Below, one piece after another: positions 15,881 to 20,377 of a DNA stretch of 20,377 bases. The stretch is from a virus. The notes under the pieces were generated by a model. It worked only from the letters and a program-made list of their open reading frames with translations, did not search any database and was not told the DNA's origin. Made by a program: the position numbers and the translations under genes. Every line of letters starts with the position of its first letter. The stretch's first letter is position 1. The DNA lies in the IMG/VR virus record IMGVR_UViG_3300031841_001238, positions 1 through 20,377 of that record. The stretch is one strand, 5' to 3'.

Positions 15881-16130
15881 ACCTTACACAGACGAAGGTA
15901 ATATAAGAACATTTAGTGTTGATGCTATTGATGAAGAATTTGTTTGGCATCGAGACGAAGAAGATAGAATTATAGAAGTGATTGAAGGTGATGGTTGGCA
16001 ATTTCAACCAGAAAATTCCTTACCTTACTTGTTAAAGCCAGGAATTGGATTTACAATAAGAAAAGGTGAATATCACAGGTTGTTGAAAGGTATCAACGAC
16101 TTGGTGGTTAAAATCACTAAAATTATATAA
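15858..16130 (+). CDS. Small cupin-like protein
   Basis: A 90-residue protein with a GTG start inside the end of the previous gene. MAEITFGKPYTDEGNIRTF is followed by a beta-strand pattern with VWHRDEEDRIIEVIEGDGWQF (about residues 29-49) and FTIRKGEYHRLLKG (64-77). This arrangement of histidines, acidic residues and Gly turns resembles a minimal single-domain cupin with a metal-binding His/Glu set, as found in small proteins of marine phages. Enzyme activity is unknown. No other start in this frame would keep the conserved-looking N-terminus. A late promoter box overlaps its stop. Confidence 0.6.
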   Translation: MAEITFGKPYTDEGNIRTFSVDAIDEEFVWHRDEEDRIIEVIEGDGWQFQPENSLPYLLKPGIGFTIRKGEYHRLLKGINDLVVKITKII

Positions 16131-16133
16131 ATA
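16126..16133 (+). promoter_or_regulatory. T4-type late promoter TATAAATA
   Basis: An exact TATAAATA box overlapping the stop codon of the cupin-like gene, as at the GT25/late-block boundary. The next gene starts 33 bases downstream with a strong ribosome binding site (AGGGAG). Confidence 0.7.
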
Positions 16134-16166
16134 AACACATAATTAAATTTAAATAGGGAGACAGAT

Positions 16167-16742
16167 ATGTCAAGCAACGTAGACTATTTCACCAAAAAGG
16201 AAAATATTTCCGAAGAGGTGGTTGAAACACAAGAGGTTCAGGAAACTGAACTCTCTGAAGCTATTTTAAAAGTTGGTATGTTTACTGGTAAAGTAAAAGA
16301 CAATAAAACAGCTGAGAAATTAGGAATTAAAATCAGAGTTCACAGCCCAGCAAATCCAGGCAATAATATTATAATGTCTGGTCCTGAAGAGTCACTTATC
16401 AAATATGCTGTAAGATTTCTTGGTGCTGAAGAAGGCGGCTCACTAAGCCAAGTTCAAAATGACGTCATTGGTATGTACGACTTTGCAAGAGATGCAAAAG
16501 AATCAGTTGATTGGACATCAAAAATTAACGAAAAAATTGACGAATATATTCAAGAAGGTTCTTGTAGTTCAAAAAAGAAATTACATGCAAACTATAAGGA
16601 AGATAGTGAATACCAAGAGTTTTTCTCAAAGGCTTTAGAAAAATTTGGTGTAGAGTCACCCGATGAACTTGACGATGAGAAGAAAAAAGAATTCTTTGAT
16701 TATGTCGATTCTAACTGGAATGCAGATAAAGAATCTGACTAA
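16167..16742 (+). CDS. Acidic late protein of unknown function
   Basis: A 191-residue protein. Residues 1-32 are acidic and Thr-rich, and may be disordered. Residues 33-90 (ILKVGMFTGKVKDNKTAEKL, then HSPANPGNNIIMSGPEESL) form a small alpha/beta region. The C-terminal 50 residues (YKEDSEYQEFFSKALEKFGV, then EFFDYVDSNWNADKESD) match a helical tail element I associate with several marine T4-like phage proteins. It follows an exact late promoter and AGGGAG, so high late expression is likely. It is not recognised; a virion or assembly role is inferred from promoter type. Confidence 0.55.
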   Translation: MSSNVDYFTKKENISEEVVETQEVQETELSEAILKVGMFTGKVKDNKTAEKLGIKIRVHSPANPGNNIIMSGPEESLIKYAVRFLGAEEGGSLSQVQNDVIGMYDFARDAKESVDWTSKINEKIDEYIQEGSCSSKKKLHANYKEDSEYQEFFSKALEKFGVESPDELDDEKKKEFFDYVDSNWNADKESD

Positions 16743-16749
16743 TAATCAG

Positions 16750-16757
16750 AATAAATA
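16750..16757 (+). promoter_or_regulatory. Late-promoter-like box (one mismatch)
   Basis: AATAAATA, one base off TATAAATA, in the 45-base gap between the acidic late protein and the SAP-like protein. The start codon lies 30 bases downstream, the same layout as the exact boxes. AGGAGA at 16778-16783 is the ribosome binding site. Confidence 0.4.
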
Positions 16758-16787
16758 AATTAAATAATCTATATTATAGGAGATATT

Positions 16788-17045
16788 ATGAAAGCGATAA
16801 TTGAATGGTTAAAAGACTTTTTTGGTTTAAATAAACCTGAACCAAAAGAATCTGTTCGCACCACACCAGTGACTAAAAAAGAAGTTGCTAAAGGACCAGC
16901 TGTTAAGAAGGTCACAAAGGCTTCTTTAAATAAGTTAACTAAAGCTCAATTAGAAGAGCGTGGTCGTGAACTCGGCATTGAATTAGACAAAAGGTTAGTT
17001 AAAGCTAAATTAGTTGACCAAGTCTTTAAAGCCGAACAGAAATAA
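16788..17045 (+). CDS. Small SAP/HeH-like protein
   Basis: An 85-residue basic protein. Residues 1-14 (MKAIIEWLKDFFGL) are an amphipathic helix. A Pro/Lys-rich linker follows. Residues 46-85 (SLNKLTKAQLEERGRELGIE, then DKRLVKAKLVDQVF) have the helix-extension-helix pattern of SAP/HeH domains, which bind nucleic acid in many proteins. It could bind DNA or act as a small virion-associated protein. An amphipathic N-terminal helix joined to a DNA-binding-like domain could link DNA to a membrane or protein surface. That is speculation. It has a strong ribosome binding site and a late-promoter-like box upstream. Confidence 0.6.
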   Translation: MKAIIEWLKDFFGLNKPEPKESVRTTPVTKKEVAKGPAVKKVTKASLNKLTKAQLEERGRELGIELDKRLVKAKLVDQVFKAEQK

Positions 17046-17052
17046 TTTTTGT

Positions 17053-17060
17053 TATAAATT
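17053..17060 (+). promoter_or_regulatory. Late-promoter-like box (one mismatch)
   Basis: TATAAATT, one base off TATAAATA, 26 bases before the start of the MALWGK-type gene. It overlaps the palindrome at 17055-17072. Confidence 0.45.
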
Positions 17061-17072
17061 AACGTTAATTTA
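17055..17072. repeat. 18-base perfect palindrome
   Basis: TAAATTAACGTTAATTTA reads the same on both strands. It overlaps the late-promoter-like box and ends just before the ribosome binding site (AGGAGA, 17075-17080). It may be an operator or a weak mRNA hairpin; in AT-rich DNA chance is also possible. Confidence 0.5.
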
Positions 17073-17086
17073 ACAGGAGAAAACAA

Positions 17087-17404
17087 ATGGCACTATGGGG
17101 AAAAACAGACACCGCTGGTGACGTACCTAAGTGGCTCGAGGACGACGCAAATAACACTAATAAGTCCAATGACAAAGACAACGCAGTATTCGTTGACTTG
17201 ACAGAGGCAGGTGTTGCATCTAACAGAGCTAAAGGTCTTCATACACCTGGTTGGAACTTGTATCACACATATACAGATCAAAATGGAAACACAAGACATC
17301 ACGCAGAACCTTTGGTTGTGATGAAAGTTTCTCAAGGTGATGCTGGTGATGATGGTGTGACAGGTAATACAGCCGTGGAAGACGCAATTGTAGCTGACAG
17401 TTAA
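17087..17404 (+). CDS. Small MALWGK-type conserved phage protein
   Basis: A 105-residue protein opening MALWGKTDTAGDVPKWLEDD, with AVFVDLTEAGVASNRAKGLH at about residues 34-53 and GWNLYHTYTDQNGNTRHHAE at 56-75. This is a small protein type I associate with marine T4-like myophages, near virion genes. It lacks catalytic motifs and is Asp/Gly/Val-rich, compatible with a small structural or neck-associated protein. It has an excellent ribosome binding site and a near-consensus late box, suggesting abundant late expression. The exact role is unknown. Confidence 0.65.
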   Translation: MALWGKTDTAGDVPKWLEDDANNTNKSNDKDNAVFVDLTEAGVASNRAKGLHTPGWNLYHTYTDQNGNTRHHAEPLVVMKVSQGDAGDDGVTGNTAVEDAIVADS

Positions 17405-17432
17405 TAGTTAACACTTTTTACATTTTTGTATT

Positions 17433-17807
17433 ATGAAATTGACGGAATCAACCTTTTTACTTTATGCTATGAAGCATTACGACAATCCACAATGTACGGA
17501 CATGTCAGAGTTCGAAGAAGATATGAAGAGGTTCCAATACCTTCGAAAATTATTCAGTCGATATAGGCAGGATAACGAACTGAAGGAAAGGTTGATTCTA
17601 AATCATTTGATAGTACTATTTAATGTATTTGGTGCTAAAGCTACTGAAATGCTTTTTATGAGGCTTCATGAATATCATGAGTATTTGAAGCCTTTTGTAG
17701 TTTATCTGAATTTTATGCCACAATTGTTGGTATACGACGATGTGATTATTAATAGTAAAAGCATTGTTTCAGATGACAAAATTATAGAGCGTTTACAGGA
17801 AATCTAA
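17433..17807 (+). CDS. Helical protein of unknown function
   Basis: A 124-residue, largely alpha-helical protein (MKLTESTFLLYAMKHYDNPQ onward, with RYRQDNELKERLILNHLIVL near residues 44-64). I know this style as a conserved gene of marine T4-like phages located near tail or lysis genes, without a known function. It has many Leu, Phe and Tyr residues but no clear membrane span. The 28-base gap before it has no late box or obvious Shine-Dalgarno sequence, so expression may depend on read-through. It is followed one base later by the cysteine-rich gene. Confidence 0.55.
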   Translation: MKLTESTFLLYAMKHYDNPQCTDMSEFEEDMKRFQYLRKLFSRYRQDNELKERLILNHLIVLFNVFGAKATEMLFMRLHEYHEYLKPFVVYLNFMPQLLVYDDVIINSKSIVSDDKIIERLQEI

Positions 17808-17808
17808 T

Positions 17809-18705
17809 ATGGTTGTAGACTTATTTCTGGTATTTAGTTTTATTAAGAGGCTAGTTACGCCTTTTAATAAATGGCCAGCATTTAAAGAAGGCATTATTGA
17901 TGAGAAAGGAAATATCCTTATCTCTCGTAAAAAGTTTACTCGTAATAAACAAAAAGATGCTTTCGGCGTCTTCGACCAACTTATCTTAAATCTCAAAAAA
18001 TTACTAGGAAAACTTCCGGGTGGTCAAACAAAGATTGCCTCTTACGCTGCAGCCTTATGGTTAATTAGGGAAAGTGAAAGATTTAATGGCAACGTGTTGA
18101 CAGAGTCGGAAGAACATGATATAATAGAGGATTCAATTAGAAACTTTATTGCTGAAAATAGAGATATTCTATATGAGGATGCTTGTCCTACAGCAGCTGG
18201 TGATGTAGATTTAAATACAAAGAACCGAGATGCTACTATTAAAAAGCACAATTACGGTCCCTTAAATGTAGATATACCTGGGCCATATTGGGAAAAGATT
18301 GCTGACCACTGGGACACAACTGTGGAAGCAGCAAAGAAAAGTTTATGTGAAAATTGTGTAGCATTTGACATTTCACCTCGTATGAAAGATTGTATGCCTG
18401 GTAAAACATCAGACGATGATGGAGAATTAGGTTATTGTTGGATGCACCATTTTAAATGCCATAGTGCTAGAACATGTAATACATGGGCAAAAGGTGGGCC
18501 AATTAATAATGACGAAACAAGTCGTGATTGGCAAAGCCGAAACGAAGCTGTAATTGAAGAAATCCCAACTGTAAATGTTGGAGGTGGAGCAATCGCAGGG
18601 CTTGGTGTTGGACCACAAGGTGAGCCTGGAGTATCTCCAAAGGCTCAAAAGAAATATAAGAAAAAGAATTTAAAACAATTACTACAGGATGTAGCGGAGA
18701 GTTAA
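17809..18705 (+). CDS. Cysteine-rich protein with possible metal or Fe-S cluster
   Basis: A 298-residue protein. Residues 1-40 (MVVDLFLVFSFIKRLVTPFN onward) form a hydrophobic and basic start of a kind familiar from marine phages. Residues 146-232 hold six cysteines: C180-x2-C183, C195, C210 in GELGYCWMHH, C217 and C223, ending ARTCNTWAKGGPI. C126 is separate. The C-x2-C ... G-Y-C spacing faintly recalls high-potential iron-sulfur proteins and could bind zinc or an Fe-S cluster. A Gly-rich linker (VGGGAIAGLGVG, 257-268) precedes a Lys-rich C-terminus. AGGAAAT before the ATG supports this start. It sits immediately upstream of the endolysin gene. The function is unknown. Confidence 0.6.
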   Translation: MVVDLFLVFSFIKRLVTPFNKWPAFKEGIIDEKGNILISRKKFTRNKQKDAFGVFDQLILNLKKLLGKLPGGQTKIASYAAALWLIRESERFNGNVLTESEEHDIIEDSIRNFIAENRDILYEDACPTAAGDVDLNTKNRDATIKKHNYGPLNVDIPGPYWEKIADHWDTTVEAAKKSLCENCVAFDISPRMKDCMPGKTSDDDGELGYCWMHHFKCHSARTCNTWAKGGPINNDETSRDWQSRNEAVIEEIPTVNVGGGAIAGLGVGPQGEPGVSPKAQKKYKKKNLKQLLQDVAES

Positions 18706-18706
18706 A

Positions 18707-19162
18707 ATGAAAAGTGAAGATAGAGAAGCCGTATTTGAACAACTTAAAATCGACGAAGGAGTTGTCTATGCCATCTATAACGACCACCTCGGGTATCCCA
18801 CTTTTGGAGTCGGTCATCTTGTCCTCGACAGTGACCCGGAATTTGGAAAACCAGTTGGTACAGAGGTTAGTGAAGAAAGAGTCAGGGACTGTTTCGACCG
18901 AGATCTTGAAATTGCCATCGGAGAGTGTCACGCTTTATACGGCGAAGGGGAGTTTGGAGATTTCCCAGGAGAGGTCCAGCAAATCTTGGTTAATATGATG
19001 TTTAATATGGGGAGAACACGTTTAAGTGGCTTTAAGAAATTTAATGCTGCTTTAGGTGAACATGATTGGAAAACTGCTGCCGTTGAAGGCCGTGATTCTA
19101 AATGGTACCGCCAGGTCACCAATCGTGCCGAAAGGTTAATGTCTCGCCTAGAAGAAGTCTAG
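18707..19162 (+). CDS. T4-type lysozyme/endolysin (GH24)
   Basis: A 151-residue glycoside hydrolase family 24 enzyme that cuts the peptidoglycan MurNAc-GlcNAc bond. The catalytic triad is visible as E17, D26 and T32 in DEGVVYAIYNDHLGYPTFGVGH. The spacing (9 and 6) is exactly that of T4 lysozyme E11-D20-T26. Further family signs are MMFNMGRTRLSGFKKFNAAL (near residues 97-116) and a C-terminal W-x-x-QVTNRAERLM. The length is close to T4 lysozyme (164). No signal sequence is present, so export would need a holin, which I do not see in this window. It starts one base after the cysteine-rich gene. Confidence 0.93.
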   Translation: MKSEDREAVFEQLKIDEGVVYAIYNDHLGYPTFGVGHLVLDSDPEFGKPVGTEVSEERVRDCFDRDLEIAIGECHALYGEGEFGDFPGEVQQILVNMMFNMGRTRLSGFKKFNAALGEHDWKTAAVEGRDSKWYRQVTNRAERLMSRLEEV

Positions 19163-19166
19163 TCCT

Positions 19167-19382
19167 ATGTGGGCTTGGCTCAAGTCATTATTTACCAAAC
19201 CGACATATACAATTACTGTGTCGTATGACACACAATTTGGAAATGGTGATGATAAAGTTTGGAATGGAATAAAAACCATCACCAAACAAACTTGGAAAGA
19301 ATTACATTTTGTCACAACAGACAAAAAGAAAGTTCAAATTCGTTCTAATGCGGGCTTAAATTACCGCATAGAAGAGGAATAA
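19167..19382 (+). CDS. Small protein next to the lysozyme, unknown
   Basis: A 71-residue protein starting four bases after the lysozyme stop. MWAWLKSLFTKPTYTI is an aromatic, slightly amphipathic start. The rest is beta-like (VSYDTQFGNGDDKVWNGIKT, then KKVQIRSNAGLNYRIEEE). It has no membrane span long enough for a holin and no known motif. Location suggests a lysis-region accessory, but this is only positional. Confidence 0.5.
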   Translation: MWAWLKSLFTKPTYTITVSYDTQFGNGDDKVWNGIKTITKQTWKELHFVTTDKKKVQIRSNAGLNYRIEEE

Positions 19383-19385
19383 ATA
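19378..19385 (+). promoter_or_regulatory. Late-promoter-like box (one mismatch)
   Basis: AATAAATA overlaps the stop codon of the small lysozyme-neighbour gene and lies 29 bases before the chosen start of the acidic core-like gene. The same variant occurs at 16750-16757. Confidence 0.4.
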
Positions 19386-19414
19386 ATTTTACATTAATGA
19401 AATTGGAGAAAAAA

Positions 19415-19639
19415 ATGCCAGTAAAAGATATTATACAACATGCGATTGATAACAATCCACTTAAAGTAAAAGATGCATTCGAAGACGAAATGAAAGGTCG
19501 TATAAGAACTGCACTTAACGCAAAATATCAAGAAATGACAACTGATGCTGAAGCAGAAACTGAAGTAGAAACAGAAGTTGAAGCTCCTGCGGAAGATGAG
19601 GTTGTTGAAGAATCAGTAGAAGAAACTGAGGAAGAGTAG
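19415..19639 (+). CDS. Acidic prohead-core-like protein
   Basis: A 74-residue protein when started at the ATG at 19415, which follows GGAG at 19405-19408. An earlier in-frame ATG at 19397 has no ribosome binding site. The N-terminal part MPVKDIIQHAIDNNPLKVKD is followed by FEDEMKGRIRTALNAKYQEM, a helix pattern seen in small prohead core (T4 gp67-like) proteins of marine T4-like phages. The C-terminal 30 residues are almost all Glu, Ala and Val, giving a strongly acidic tail as in T4 gp67. Core proteins help shape the prohead and are degraded at maturation. The location among lysis genes is unusual, so confidence is moderate. Confidence 0.5.
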   Translation: MPVKDIIQHAIDNNPLKVKDAFEDEMKGRIRTALNAKYQEMTTDAEAETEVETEVEAPAEDEVVEESVEETEEE

Positions 19640-20019
19640 TGTATCAAATTTTTGGTACAATTATTATCGTTTTAGGTGGAGCCTGCTATTGGCTTTATAC
19701 CGATAATAATACACTTAAAGCAAATCAAGTTAAACTTGAATATGCTATTGAAGAGCAAAAGGCCGCGTTTAATACTATGAAAGAATCATACGAAAGACAA
19801 GGCCAGGCTCTAAATAATTTACAACGTGCTAATGCAGAGATCGAGGCAGAAAAAGATAGGTATCTAGATATCTTTCGTAAACATAACCTTGATAAATTAG
19901 CATTAATGAAACCAGGTCTAGTTGAAAATCGTTTAAATAATGGAACGAAGGCCGTATTTGAGGAGATCGAGAATGATAGCAAGAACATTTCTAATCTTGG
20001 CAACGATACTAACGATTAG
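19639..20019 (+). CDS. Probable i-spanin (inner-membrane lysis protein)
   Basis: A 126-residue protein with a GTG start overlapping the previous stop by one base. Residues 2-19 (YQIFGTIIIVLGGACYWL) are a single N-terminal membrane segment. Residues 25-75 are a long coiled coil (QVKLEYAIEEQKAAFNTMKE onward), giving the N-in, periplasm-out layout of Rz-type i-spanins, which with a lipoprotein partner fuse inner and outer membranes at lysis. The C-terminus (KPGLVENRLNNGTKAVFEEI) is of a type I associate with marine phages. A lipoprotein gene starts inside its 3' end in another frame, the classic Rz/Rz1-like arrangement. Confidence 0.72.
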   Translation: MYQIFGTIIIVLGGACYWLYTDNNTLKANQVKLEYAIEEQKAAFNTMKESYERQGQALNNLQRANAEIEAEKDRYLDIFRKHNLDKLALMKPGLVENRLNNGTKAVFEEIENDSKNISNLGNDTND

Positions 20020-20377
20020 TGGTTGCTCTATATTCGGCTCCAAACCAGTTGAGATTATTTCACAACCAGTAAAGATTGATATAATTCAGCCAACACTTCC
20101 TAGAGAAATTTCCTTACAACAACCAACATTTTATGTTGTATCTGAAGCTCGTATAGCAAATCCATGTAAACGAGTGATGAAACTTGACGAAAATGGCAAT
20201 CATATTGTTAAGGAAGATGGAACACATCAATTAACACGTCCTAGAACATGTGCTTTAGAAGATAGGGAAAATCCTGATTGGCCAGAAGGCTATACATATT
20301 TGGATAGATTCCTTGACGATATGAAAGCATTGAATAGTGGCGACATAGTTTTTGTAGCTTCGACTGTAAAAGACTAT
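19973..20377 (+). CDS. Probable o-spanin lipoprotein, 3' partial
   Basis: The frame opens with an ATG inside the end of the i-spanin gene (47-base overlap) and stays open for 135 codons to the right edge, so the stop is off-window. It begins MIARTFLILATILTISGCSI: a basic start, a hydrophobic core and an ISGC lipobox, so the mature lipoprotein would begin at Cys18 and be anchored to the outer membrane. The mature part has Pro-rich beta-like segments (EIISQPVKIDIIQPTLPREI) and a later ENPDWPEGYTYLDRFLDDMK block. Position and lipobox point to an o-spanin. It is larger than Rz1, so it may have additional periplasmic parts. Confidence 0.7.
   Translation, partial: MIARTFLILATILTISGCSIFGSKPVEIISQPVKIDIIQPTLPREISLQQPTFYVVSEARIANPCKRVMKLDENGNHIVKEDGTHQLTRPRTCALEDRENPDWPEGYTYLDRFLDDMKALNSGDIVFVASTVKDY

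Noticed and set aside
17400-17432. GTTAA-TAG-TTAAC followed by T-runs as a terminator
   Set aside because: The stem is only five AT-rich pairs with a three-base loop, and the T-runs are broken, so a stable terminator is not supported.
1-20377. tRNA genes, CRISPR arrays, insertion sequences
   Set aside because: No gap is long enough for a tRNA with clear cloverleaf, no regularly spaced repeats were seen, and no transposase or terminal inverted repeats are apparent.

Overview
This window looks like part of a T4-like (myovirus) phage genome from a marine lineage, most like the pelagic phages of SAR11/Roseobacter-type hosts and their cyanophage relatives. The assignment rests on AT-rich DNA, every gene on the + strand, start and stop codons that mostly overlap or sit a few bases apart (almost no non-coding DNA), T4-type late promoter boxes (TATAAATA), and families I recognise from marine T4-like phages: a GH24 lysozyme with the T4 catalytic spacing, a two-gene spanin pair, a repeat-rich virion-type protein, and a RimK-like ATP-grasp enzyme. 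No database search was possible, so all family names are recognition from sequence motifs.

Layout. (1) 2-2788: a gene cut by the left edge that joins the end of a probable P-loop kinase to a nucleotidyltransferase, a tiny acidic protein, and a ligase-fold protein with a KWDG motif. (2) 2788-3767: two probable virion structural genes. (3) 3772-7533: a six-gene cassette behind a perfect consensus sigma-70 promoter. It holds a GT29 (sialyltransferase-like) enzyme, a SAM methyltransferase, a small P-loop kinase-like ATPase, a GT32-like glycosyltransferase, a sulfotransferase and a GT25 glycosyltransferase, and looks like a glycan-building or glycan-decorating set. (4) 7569-15880: a late block of lysine/glutamate-rich proteins with mosaic domains: a HIGH-type nucleotidylyltransferase fusion, a coiled-coil protein, a RimK/RimB-like fusion, several unknowns, a DnaJ-like zinc-cluster protein and a YWxC-type small protein. 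(5) 15858-17807: small proteins, three of them preceded by late-promoter-like boxes and strong Shine-Dalgarno sequences. (6) 17809-20377: a cysteine-rich protein, the GH24 endolysin, a small unknown, an acidic prohead-core-like protein, and an i-spanin/o-spanin pair; the o-spanin gene runs off the right edge.

How it may work together. Regions 1 and 4 share a striking feature: at least five, perhaps seven, proteins begin with the same kind of ten-residue peptide (M-K-x-F/Y-x-x-F/Y-hydrophobic-x-E). This resembles the capsid-targeting sequence of T4 internal proteins. If the resemblance is real, the phage packs a set of enzymes (a ligase-fold protein, a RimK/RimB-like enzyme, unknowns) into its head and injects them with its DNA. 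The glycan cassette has its own host-type promoter and so may be expressed early, apart from the late virion genes around it.
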